A stretch of 8,932 nucleotides of DNA from Calditrichota bacterium (lineage in GTDB: Bacteria; Calditrichota; Calditrichia; RBG-13-44-9; J075), in contig JAJRYW010000035.1 in NCBI GenBank assembly GCA_024275555.1, forward strand, positions 1 through 8,932, read 5' to 3'. The position numbers and the translations under genes are program-made. The notes under the pieces were generated by a model. It was given only the letters and a program-made list of their open reading frames with translations, was not told where the DNA came from and did not search any database. Shown one piece after another: positions 1-5,922 of this stretch. Position 1 is the first letter of the stretch. Each line of letters starts with the position of its first letter.

Positions 1-5
1 TGGAA

Positions 6-21
6 AGCCGTTAAAACGGCT
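6..21. repeat. Short perfect palindrome (hairpin)
   Basis: AGCCGTT and AACGGCT form a perfect 7-bp stem around an AA loop. It shares the CCGTT/AACGG core with the hairpin at 98-113, and the two flank a much larger palindrome. The three together look like one composite REP/BIME-like unit cut by the window edge. That reading is inference. Confidence 0.6.
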
Positions 22-36
22 ATGTAATAATTTCTT

Positions 37-80
37 TCTCATTAACACCGCCCCGGTAGCCGGGGCAGGTGTTAATGAGA
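37..80. repeat. Long near-perfect 44-nt hairpin
   Basis: Bases 37-49 (TCTCATTAACACC) pair perfectly with 68-80. Bases 50-56 (GCCCCGG) pair with 60-66 around a three-base TAG loop. The result is a 20-bp stem with one bulged A at 67. No T-run follows it, so it is not a canonical intrinsic terminator. The GC-rich tip on an AT-rich stem, flanked by two smaller palindromes, resembles REP/BIME-type mobile palindromes. It could also act as a bidirectional RNA-stabilising structure. Confidence 0.7.
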
Positions 81-97
81 TCTTGCAGCGATCATTT

Positions 98-116
98 AAC
101 CGTTTCAACGGTTTTT
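98..116 (+). terminator. Hairpin followed by T-tract, possible intrinsic terminator
   Basis: AACCGTT (98-104) and AACGGTT (107-113) pair around a TC loop, and the T-run continues through 116. The shape fits a short rho-independent terminator for a gene to the left of the window. Its core matches the palindrome at 6-21, so it may instead be the outer arm of a repeated palindromic element. Confidence 0.4.
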
Positions 117-140
117 AAAGAATGTCTGTAAAATAAAACT

Positions 141-176
141 TGTCATGCGCCCTCGGGAAAATGACATAAGTTATGT
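141..176. promoter_or_regulatory. Two small inverted repeats, possible operator region
   Basis: TGTCAT (141-146) is complementary to ATGACA (161-166). Next to it, ACATAA-G-TTATGT (164-176) is a 13-bp palindrome. Nested short palindromes in an AT-rich stretch are compatible with a DNA-binding site. The nearest gene start is about 310 bases downstream and I see no clear -35/-10 pair, so this is weak. Confidence 0.2.
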
Positions 177-208
177 AGTAATATAAACTTAGTTTGTAAT
201 AAGGTCTA

Positions 209-378
209 TGGTATTTGTGTCGTTGCCTTCATGCAATGGTAATGCTCCCCCTTAAATCCCCCGTTCGGCTGAGCTCACGACGAAGCCCGAAATCCGGGAG
301 AAACCGGCCCTCCCCGATTTCGGGGAGGGCCGGGGTGGGGAAATTCCATTTGATAACGGCCCGGCTACACAAATACCA
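209..378. mobile_element. 170-bp MITE-like element with 12-bp terminal inverted repeats
   Basis: TGGTATTTGTGT at 209-220 is the exact reverse complement of 367-378. Between these ends the sequence switches to a GC-rich interior with C-runs and a strong hairpin (304-333). The interior has no convincing coding capacity: the 60-codon frame starting at 215 has no recognisable protein. A short non-coding unit with perfect terminal inverted repeats is the form of a MITE. I see no clear target-site duplication outside the ends, so mobility is unproven. Confidence 0.45.
304..333. repeat. Perfect 13-bp GC-rich hairpin
   Basis: CCGGCCCTCCCCG (304-316) pairs perfectly with 321-333 around an ATTT loop. 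It lies inside the 209-378 element and is followed by GGTGGGG, not a T-run. It is a very stable structure but not a typical terminator. Confidence 0.65.
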
Positions 379-487
379 AAAATTCTTTGGTAATTGATTC
401 GGGAATTGTAGATTATCTTACAGCCGCACCCCGGGCAGTATACCTATGTTGATCGGCGTAAAGTGCTAATAAAAGACAGATATTATA

Positions 488-1291
488 ATGATAGACCAAA
501 TGCATAAATCTTTCACTCAGCCCTCCTCCCGAAGAGCCCTGATCCTCTTTACCAGTCACCCGGTTAAAGAGGCGCAACGCAAACAATTGGCCGACCGGCC
601 GGACCAGGTTCAGCGGCTTTACCAGGGCTTTTTGAGCCAGATTCTCAGGACGGTGCACCTGGCCCGGGGTCAGGCTTGTTTTGATGTCATCATTGCCTCC
701 GACTCTGCCGATTTAGTCAACATTGAAAAAGTTTATTCGCGATTCGAGCAGAATCATTCCTTTACCTTTGTCGAACATCGCGGTAAAACCTTTGCCGAAA
801 AATTCGAACACATCCTGAAGCAGACCGCCCGGATGGGCTACCAATCCACGCTGATGATTGGCAATGACTGCCTGGACTTAACCCCGGAGATGCTCGCGGA
901 AACGTTCCACCACCTGGATAGCTGCGACCTGGTCATCGGCCCCAGCATCGACGGGGGATTTTATCTGATCGGGATGAACGGTTTCCGCGAAGAGCTGTTC
1001 CGTGAAATTCCCTGGTGTACTGCCGGCGTGCTGGAGCAGCTCCACCGGAACATCCGCCGGATGGGAATTTCGCTTTTCACCCTCCCGGCCCTGCTGGATA
1101 TCGATCACCGCCGCGACCTGCTCTCCTGGCTAAAATCAAACCGGGATTCTGTTGGGGCAATTTTGCGCAAAATCATTTTGGCTATTCTGGCCCAAAACAG
1201 GGCGGTTGCTTTTCCGGAAAATCCTTTTTTAGAGCACACCCACCTGGCTCGCCGCTGCTGGCAGCTTCCTCCCCCGGTCCTCGCCGGGTAG
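488..1291 (+). CDS. DUF2064 / TIGR04282-type transferase (CofC-like fold)
   Basis: A 267-residue protein resembling the DUF2064 family, a GT-A-like nucleotidyl/glycosyltransferase fold. TIGR04282 members are annotated with arsenosugar biosynthesis. Visible landmarks are the opening strand ALILFT (about residues 17-22), GNDCLD (125-130, equivalent to the usual G-S-D-C-P-D metal/nucleotide motif), GPSIDGGFYLIG (151-162), IPWCT (174-178) and LLDIDHRRDL near 206-215. The usual basic P-G-x-x-K-T-R-L loop after the first strand is replaced by HPVKEAQRKQL, so this is a divergent subfamily and the donor is unknown. About 50 residues follow the core domain. The ATG at 488 has only a weak upstream purine stretch, and ATG 500 is an alternative start. 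A 410-base gap separates it from the oxidoreductase, so it may be its own transcription unit. I infer a role in attaching or activating a sugar or alcohol group. Confidence 0.75.
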   Translation: MIDQMHKSFTQPSSRRALILFTSHPVKEAQRKQLADRPDQVQRLYQGFLSQILRTVHLARGQACFDVIIASDSADLVNIEKVYSRFEQNHSFTFVEHRGKTFAEKFEHILKQTARMGYQSTLMIGNDCLDLTPEMLAETFHHLDSCDLVIGPSIDGGFYLIGMNGFREELFREIPWCTAGVLEQLHRNIRRMGISLFTLPALLDIDHRRDLLSWLKSNRDSVGAILRKIILAILAQNRAVAFPENPFLEHTHLARRCWQLPPPVLAG

Positions 1292-1700
1292 TAATCATAT
1301 TCATAAAATTTTTTGGTGATATCATTCCGGCTGAGTTCAGCCGGAATACCTGGATTTCCGTGCAGGTACACGGGCACAACTCCATGTAATCACTAAAATA
1401 AAAGCAATGCCAATCACAAAGTTGAAATTTATTTGACGCAGAATACCGCTGAATGGGCAGAGTTTCGCTGATAGGATTTTTATTTCTCCTGAATTTTTGA
1501 TAATTCTAATCCTTTTCCCCGGTTTTCTCGCTTTTTTCTCACAATCGGGATGAACGAAGGATTTAAGCGGACCGCCTCTTTGGGTCTTAAAATAATTTTC
1601 AGCGTTTCTCAGCGTCAAATTTCCAACTCGTGATTTGCATTAGCACATCTGCAGGGGTGTCTGGAATGCCTGCGATCAAACCAAAAGTATTGGAGCATTT
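1292..1700. other. Intergenic stretch without a gene
   Basis: About 410 bases between the transferase and the oxidoreductase. It holds the hairpin at 1324-1347 and a pyrimidine-rich AT-heavy stretch around 1480-1620. There is a small direct repeat (TCAGCGT at about 1600-1615) near its right end. Open frames on either strand here have no recognisable protein. A promoter for the oxidoreductase presumably lies here, but I could not pick a convincing -35/-10 pair. Confidence 0.5.
1324..1347. repeat. Perfect 11-bp inverted repeat after the transferase gene
   Basis: ATTCCGGCTGA (1324-1334) pairs perfectly with TCAGCCGGAAT (1337-1347), with two bases between. It starts 33 bases after the transferase stop, so it may help end or protect that transcript. 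No T-run follows on either strand, which argues against a classical intrinsic terminator. Confidence 0.5.
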
Positions 1701-2933
1701 ATGACTGGCTCGAACTTATCTGATCAGATCATCATCATTGGCGCCGGGCCGATTGGCCTGGAAGCGGCGCTCTACGCCCGGCAGCTTGGCTATTCCGTGC
1801 GCATCCTGGAACGGGGGATAGTAGCGGAAAATATGCAGCGCTGGGGGCATGTGCGGCTGTTCTCTCCCTTTGCGATGAACTGCTCAGCGCTGGGACGAAA
1901 GGCGCTGGAAGGAGAGGAAATCTCCCTCACGGAAGATTCAGCCTACCTGACCGGCCGGGAATATCGCAAGAAATATGTGCTGCCGCTGGCGGATTATCTC
2001 CGGCAGGAAACCCTGGTTACCACCGGTTGCGAGGTGCTGGCAATCACCCGCCTCCGCACACTTAAGAATGAATACATCGGCAATCCGCAGCGGCAGAAGC
2101 AGCCCTTCAAGCTGCTGGTGCGGTATGATGACGGGCGGGAGGAATTCCTCTACGCTGATGTGGTCATCGATGCTTCGGGCAGCTATGCCAATCCCAATTG
2201 GCTGGGGGACGGCGGCATTCCGGCCCTGGGCGAGCAAGCCCACCGGGAACGCATCGATTACGGGTTAGTCGACATCGCCGGAGCGGAACGAAAACGATTT
2301 GAGAACAAGACCACCCTGCTGGTTGGCGACGGCCACAGCGCCGCCAATTCCATCGTCGCCCTAAGAGCGCTTTTTGACACCGCTCCGGAGACCCGGGTGC
2401 TCTGGGCGATTCGCAAAGACAAAGATCAGCCTGTTGCCGAAGTACCTGAGGATGTTCTGGCGGAACGCGCCCGGATATCGCACCAGGCCAACCACCTCTC
2501 CGGACATCCCCGGGTGGAACTGCTGAAGCAGACTACGGTGATCGCAATCGTTTTTGATCCTGACGCCCAGGAGTTTGAGGTTACCCTGGAAACGCCCCGG
2601 GGAGTCGCGGCAGTGCGGGTGGACAATATCATTGCCAATACCGGCTTCTCCCCGGATAACCGCATCTACTCCGAATTGCAAGTGCACGAGTGCTACGCCT
2701 CCCGCGGCCCCATGAAGCTGGCCGCCGCACTGCTGGCCGAATCTTCCTCGACGGATTGCTTGACCCAAAGCAGCCCGGGCCCGGAAACACTCAAAAATCC
2801 CGAACCCAATTTTTTCATCATCGGAATGAAGAGCTATGGTAAAAACTCCAACTTTCTGCTCAAAATCGGCTATGAGCAGATCCGGGATGTGTTTGCCATG
2901 ATTGGGGAGGCTGAGGTTAAGGCTAAGGTTTAG
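1701..2933 (+). CDS. FAD/NAD(P)-dependent oxidoreductase (flavin monooxygenase-like)
   Basis: A 410-residue flavoprotein with two dinucleotide-binding folds. The N-terminal FAD site is GAGPIG (residues 14-19) preceded by a hydrophobic IIII strand. The NAD(P)-binding site is GDGHSAAN (209-216). NTGFSPD (313-319) matches the A-T-G-type motif of pyridine-nucleotide disulfide/monooxygenase families. No CxxxxC redox disulfide is visible near the FAD site, so a monooxygenase- or amine-oxidase-like role is more likely than thioredoxin-reductase chemistry. GGAG at 1692-1695 sits five bases before the ATG. The C-terminal FLLKIGYEQIRDVF segment (about 391-404) looks like the native end. The last residues, GEAEVKAKV, and the TAG stop are encoded by the hexamer array of the neighbouring cassette. 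Its substrate is unknown. In this cluster it may oxidise or reduce an organoarsenical or a cofactor. Confidence 0.8.
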   Translation: MTGSNLSDQIIIIGAGPIGLEAALYARQLGYSVRILERGIVAENMQRWGHVRLFSPFAMNCSALGRKALEGEEISLTEDSAYLTGREYRKKYVLPLADYLRQETLVTTGCEVLAITRLRTLKNEYIGNPQRQKQPFKLLVRYDDGREEFLYADVVIDASGSYANPNWLGDGGIPALGEQAHRERIDYGLVDIAGAERKRFENKTTLLVGDGHSAANSIVALRALFDTAPETRVLWAIRKDKDQPVAEVPEDVLAERARISHQANHLSGHPRVELLKQTTVIAIVFDPDAQEFEVTLETPRGVAAVRVDNIIANTGFSPDNRIYSELQVHECYASRGPMKLAAALLAESSSTDCLTQSSPGPETLKNPEPNFFIIGMKSYGKNSNFLLKIGYEQIRDVFAMIGEAEVKAKV

Positions 2934-2945
2934 GTTAAGGGTGAG
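2908..2945 (+). repeat. Hexanucleotide array, AGGYTR type (6 units)
   Basis: Six imperfect units of the form AGG(C/T/G)T(A/G/T) run from 2908 to 2943, plus a trailing AG. They overlap the 3' end of the oxidoreductase and supply its stop codon. The unit is the reverse complement (rotated) of the CCTYAG units at 3396-3458, so the two arrays form a long imperfect inverted repeat around the four-helix-bundle gene. Confidence 0.85.
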
Positions 2946-2989
2946 TTTTTTTAGTGTTGATCATGAAAAAATAGTGATTGGAGGAAGCA

Positions 2990-3358
2990 ATGGCTTATGA
3001 TGATTTCCGTCAAATGAATGTATGGCAAAGTGCATTCAATTTAGTGCTGAAGATTTATGACGAAACAAAAGGTTTTCCCAAAGAAGAAAAATTTGGGATG
3101 GTTTCGGACATGCGCCGGGCTGCCAATTCGATCACTCATAGCATTGCCGAAGGATTTGGCCGGTTTGAAGCCAGAGATAAGACTCGTTTTTATAAAATTT
3201 CGCGTGGCAGCGTGTTTGAGTTGATGAGCCAGATCCTGGTCTCTGCCGAACTTGGCTATTTGGACAAAACCACAAAAAGTGAAGAGTTATTAATCATTTG
3301 TAAATCCGTTATTAATGAACTGAATTCCCTCATCAAATCTCTGGAAAACAGGTCATGA
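2990..3358 (+). CDS. Four-helix bundle protein (23S rRNA IVS / S23 family, TIGR02436-like)
   Basis: A 122-residue all-helical protein. It shows the family hallmarks FRQMNVWQSAFNLVLKIYD at the start, MRRAANSITHSIAEGFGR in the second helix region (M-R-R-A-x-x-S-I-x-x-x-I-A-E-G), and a FYKISRGSVFELMSQ helix followed by a final NELNSLIKSLE helix. The family includes proteins encoded in 23S rRNA intervening sequences and the Avd accessory protein of diversity-generating retroelements. Avd is basic and binds RNA/RT, but no reverse transcriptase or template repeat is seen here. I chose ATG 2990 because GGAGG at 2980-2984 lies five bases upstream. The in-frame TTG at 2978 would overlap that site. Base composition is AT-rich compared with the genes on both sides. 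Function in this setting is unknown, and it is unlikely to belong to the arsenic pathway. Confidence 0.85.
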   Translation: MAYDDFRQMNVWQSAFNLVLKIYDETKGFPKEEKFGMVSDMRRAANSITHSIAEGFGRFEARDKTRFYKISRGSVFELMSQILVSAELGYLDKTTKSEELLIICKSVINELNSLIKSLENRS

Positions 3359-3395
3359 AGCACATAAGTATCATGAACAACACTCTTTTCTTTTA

Positions 3396-3458
3396 CCTCA
3401 GCCTCAGCCTTAGCCTCAGCCTCAGCCCCAGCCTTAGCCCCAGCCTTAGCCTTAGCCT
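3396..3458 (+). repeat. Hexanucleotide array, CCTYAG type (10 units)
   Basis: Ten consecutive hexamers, each CCTCAG, CCTTAG or CCCCAG, run from 3396 to 3455 and are followed by CCT. Variation is confined to the third and fourth positions of the unit. This is the inverted counterpart of the 2908-2945 array, and together they bracket the four-helix-bundle gene. Confidence 0.9.
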
Positions 3459-3506
3459 ATTAATAATAGTCCCATTACACATTTACCTGTCAAAAGGAAC
3501 TCCAAA

Positions 3507-4415
3507 ATGAAAACAATAACCGAACTTGAAGTAAAACACCCGGAATTGCACCTCGACGCCCTGGACAATCTCTGGTTCCAGGTGAGCGGTACTTTATGCA
3601 ACATTGCCTGCGGACATTGCTTTATCAGTTGCAGCCCCACTAATCACAGCTACGAATTGATGACGCTGGAACAGGTGCGCGGTTACCTGGAGGAGTCGGT
3701 TGAGCTGGGTGTGAAGGAGTACTATTTCACCGGCGGGGAACCGTTTATCAACAAGGAGTTGCCGGAGATTCTGGAACTGACCCTGCAATACGGACCGGCC
3801 ACGGTGCTCACCAACGCCATGCTCATCACGGAGAAGAAAGCCCGGCGGCTCCGGGAGATTGAACAGGGGAGCATCTACTCGCTGGAAATGCGGGTCAGCC
3901 TGGACGGCTACACCGAGGAAATGAACGACGCCATCCGCGGAGCGGGCGTCTTTCACAAAACCCTGGCCGGGGTGAAGCTGCTTTATGAGTATGGTTTTCT
4001 GCCCATCATCACCATCACCAAAACCTGGGAAGACCGCGATGACGAACAGGTGATGCAGGGGTTTGTGCGCACACTGAAAGCGCATGGCTACGCCCATCCG
4101 CGCCTGAAAATTCTGCCCTCTTTGAAATTAGGCAAGGAGATCGCTCGCTCACGCGGCTATGAGGACGATGAGATGGTTACCGAAGAAATGCTGGAGCACT
4201 ACGATTGCAGTCAACTGCTTTGCTCGAACAGCCGCGTGGCCACCCATCGCGGGGTAGTGGTCTGCCCGATCCTGCTGGAGTCGCCCACAGCACACATGGG
4301 CAACACTCTAAAGGAAGCGACGAAAAGCTATACACTCCGGGACCAGGCCTGCTACACTTGCTATCTCTACGGGGCAATTTGCTCCAACTTTGCTTCCGGG
4401 GCCAAGAGTGAGTAA
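3507..4415 (+). CDS. Radical SAM enzyme with SPASM/twitch-like cysteine-rich C-terminus
   Basis: A 302-residue protein. The radical SAM [4Fe-4S] motif is CNIACGHC, a CxxxCxxC with C31, C35 and C38, with a further C42 close by. GGEP at residues 76-79 is the SAM-binding glycine motif. The C-terminus has C239, a G249-VVV-C253 segment, then C282-x2-C285-x6-C292. This resembles a SPASM/twitch arrangement able to hold at least one auxiliary Fe-S cluster. AAAGGA at 3493-3498 precedes the ATG by eight bases. ArsS, the arsenosugar radical SAM enzyme, typically has a CNLACTHCH-type motif and a DUF3641 tail, and neither is seen here, so I do not call it arsS. With arsM about 2.4 kb downstream, it may add a carbon group to methylated arsenic or act on a peptide or small-molecule partner. 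The substrate is unknown. Confidence 0.8.
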   Translation: MKTITELEVKHPELHLDALDNLWFQVSGTLCNIACGHCFISCSPTNHSYELMTLEQVRGYLEESVELGVKEYYFTGGEPFINKELPEILELTLQYGPATVLTNAMLITEKKARRLREIEQGSIYSLEMRVSLDGYTEEMNDAIRGAGVFHKTLAGVKLLYEYGFLPIITITKTWEDRDDEQVMQGFVRTLKAHGYAHPRLKILPSLKLGKEIARSRGYEDDEMVTEEMLEHYDCSQLLCSNSRVATHRGVVVCPILLESPTAHMGNTLKEATKSYTLRDQACYTCYLYGAICSNFASGAKSE

Positions 4416-4417
4416 TC

Positions 4418-4592
4418 TGAGTTTTGCCGCGAGCCGCCGAGACCGCGGAGGAAAGAATGAATTTAAGGTGATTGCCGCTAAGACGCTGAGACCGTGGCGA
4501 AAAGATAAAGAATTAAAAAACTCTTTGCGCGCTTTGCGTCTTGACGGCAATAAAAAGCATGAAGATCCCTTTGGCCTTGGCGGCAAAAAAAA
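4418..4592. repeat. Intergenic repeat (GCCGC...GGCGGCAA type), copy A
   Basis: The gap between the radical SAM and transporter genes is filled with a semi-palindromic repeat. ATTGCCGCTAAGACGC (4471-4486) pairs imperfectly with 4536-4551 (14 of 16 positions), and a further GCCTTGGCGGCAAAAAA segment ends just before the transporter's ribosome-binding site. Related segments fill the gap before the phosphoesterase gene (copy B). It contains no gene. The in-frame ATG at 4541 lies inside this repeat and is not the transporter start. Confidence 0.6.
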
Positions 4593-4603
4593 TGGAGTCT
4601 ATT

Positions 4604-5719
4604 ATGAGTATTGTCATATATTTAGTCATTGCTGTTGTCTTTTTGGCCTACGCCAACGGGGCCAACGATAATTTTAAAGGGGTGGCAACCCTGTTCGGAA
4701 GCGATACAGCCAACTATCGCCGGTCGCTGGGATGGGCAACGGTCACCACGTTGGCCGGCTCGCTTACCTCGTTCTTCCTGGCCGAGGCCCTGGTGAGCCG
4801 CTTTTCCGGAAAAGGGCTGATCCCGGATATCCTGATCGGGTCGCCGGAATTTTTATTGGCCGTGGCAATCGGGGCCGGGGCAACTGTGTTATTGGCAACC
4901 TTCATCGGTTTCCCGATTTCCACCACCCACAGCCTGATCGGCGCACTGACCGGAAGCGGATTGATGGCTGCCGGCAGCGCGTTTCATGGGCAGGTGCTTT
5001 TGAGCAAGTTTTTCTGGCCGCTGCTGGTCTCACCCTTTCTGGCGGCCTTAAGCGCGGGACTCCTCTACCGGCTATTGCGATATACCCGGCTGCGCATGAA
5101 TCTGACCAAGGAAAGCATCGCCTATATCTCCGGACCGGAAAACTTCCAACTATTTTCTTCCCGTCGGGGAGCCCCGGGAATGGAGCGCTCCCGGCTGGCC
5201 GGAGACATCCCCGGGGCCCACAGCGCCGCGACGGTGTACACCGGAACCGTTTGGGGATTTCCCCTGCAATCGCTGCTGGATAAAGCGCACTATCTTAGCG
5301 CCGGGGCGGTGGGATTTGCCCGGGGGTTGAACGATACACCCAAAATTGTGGCGCTTTTGGTGGGGGTTCAGGCGCTGCAAATCCGCCACGGATTATTGCT
5401 GACAGCGCTGGCCATGGCGCTGGGAGGAATATTAAATTCCGGCAAGGTGGCCCGGACGATCAGCAAAGATATTACCCCCATGAATCCCGGCCAGGGATTT
5501 ACGGCCAACATTACCACCGCCTTTTTAGTGATTGTGGCCAGTCGTTGGGGGATGCCCGTTTCCACCACCCATGTTTCCGTCGGGGCGCTATTCGGGATCG
5601 GTGCGGCCACCGGAGAAATTCACAAACGGAAGAGCCGGGATATTTTTTTCTCCTGGGTGTTAACCTTGCCCATCGCCGCCGTCATCAGCGCTGTTGTATA
5701 CCTGTTGTTGAACGGATAA
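4604..5719 (+). CDS. PiT-family inorganic phosphate (possibly arsenate) transporter
   Basis: A 371-residue membrane protein of the PiT family, which imports phosphate (often as a metal-phosphate complex) and in known members can also carry arsenate. The family's internal duplication is clear. GAND with a nearby K (residues 19-25) and PISTTH (104-109) mark the first half. GLNDTPK (241-247) and PVSTTH (318-323) mark the second. A hydrophilic cytoplasmic loop lies between about residues 150 and 220. About ten hydrophobic segments are visible. I chose ATG 4604 because GGAG at 4594-4597 is six bases upstream and the first helix starts immediately. ATG 4541 and 4592 are in frame, but the first lies in the intergenic repeat. 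It sits between the radical SAM and phosphoesterase genes. Supply of arsenate or phosphate to the cluster is inference. Confidence 0.9.
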   Translation: MSIVIYLVIAVVFLAYANGANDNFKGVATLFGSDTANYRRSLGWATVTTLAGSLTSFFLAEALVSRFSGKGLIPDILIGSPEFLLAVAIGAGATVLLATFIGFPISTTHSLIGALTGSGLMAAGSAFHGQVLLSKFFWPLLVSPFLAALSAGLLYRLLRYTRLRMNLTKESIAYISGPENFQLFSSRRGAPGMERSRLAGDIPGAHSAATVYTGTVWGFPLQSLLDKAHYLSAGAVGFARGLNDTPKIVALLVGVQALQIRHGLLLTALAMALGGILNSGKVARTISKDITPMNPGQGFTANITTAFLVIVASRWGMPVSTTHVSVGALFGIGAATGEIHKRKSRDIFFSWVLTLPIAAVISAVVYLLLNG

Positions 5720-5723
5720 TGAA

Positions 5724-5908
5724 ATTTGCCGCGGAGCCGCGAAGATCGCCAGGAAACGGAAAGGATTTATTTAGAGGAATAGCTGCAAAGACACAAAAGA
5801 CCGTCAAGAGGAATAAAGTATTGAAAAAAACTTTGCGTGCCTGGCGCCTTGGCGGCAATAAAAAAGAGGAAAAACCTTTTGCGCGCTTGATGGCTTGGCG
5901 GCTAAAAA
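5724..5908. repeat. Intergenic repeat (GCCGC...GGCGGCAA type), copy B
   Basis: This fills the 203-base gap before the phosphoesterase gene. It opens with TTTGCCGCGGAGCCGC, contains AAAAAACTTTGCGTGCC and CCTTGGCGGCAATAAAAA (ending about 5865), and closes with GCTTGGCGGCTAAAAAAG directly before the ribosome-binding site. The same order of segments occurs in copy A (4418-4592) but with many substitutions and length changes. No gene lies here. Confidence 0.6.
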
Positions 5909-5922
5909 AGTAAGAGGATGCT

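Larger units (their letters stand above)
2908..3458. mobile_element. Four-helix-bundle cassette bounded by inverted hexamer arrays
   Basis: The unit consists of a left AGGYTR array, the small S23-like gene, and a right CCTYAG array in the opposite orientation. It interrupts an otherwise GC-rich run of metabolic genes and is itself AT-rich. It carries a gene unrelated in role to its neighbours, and its left end forms the tail of the preceding ORF. All of this suggests an insertion. In RNA the arrays could pair into a stem of about 36 bp or more enclosing the ORF, reminiscent of the stems bounding 23S rRNA intervening sequences that encode the same protein family. No transposase is present, so mobility by itself is inference. 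Confidence 0.5.

Noticed and set aside
215..397. 60-codon open frame on the + strand
   Set aside because: It lies across the 170-bp inverted-repeat element, has no ribosome-binding site and encodes an Arg/Pro/Ser-rich text typical of chance translation of GC-rich repeats.
1337..1618. 93-codon open frame on the - strand in the gap before the oxidoreductase
   Set aside because: There is no convincing ribosome-binding site, no recognisable motif, and it overlaps the 1324-1347 hairpin. It has one hydrophobic patch but nothing else to support it.
2990..3358. Avd protein of a diversity-generating retroelement
   Set aside because: No reverse transcriptase gene and no template/variable repeat pair is visible in the window. 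Only the fold family is shared.
3396..3458. CRISPR array
   Set aside because: The units are contiguous hexamers with no unique spacers, so this is a simple tandem array.
3507..4415. Naming the radical SAM gene arsS
   Set aside because: The cluster-flanking residues and C-terminus differ from the ArsS family as I know it, so context alone does not justify the symbol.
4390..4671. 93-codon + strand frame through the gap before the transporter
   Set aside because: It is a translation of the intergenic repeat that runs out of frame into the transporter gene.
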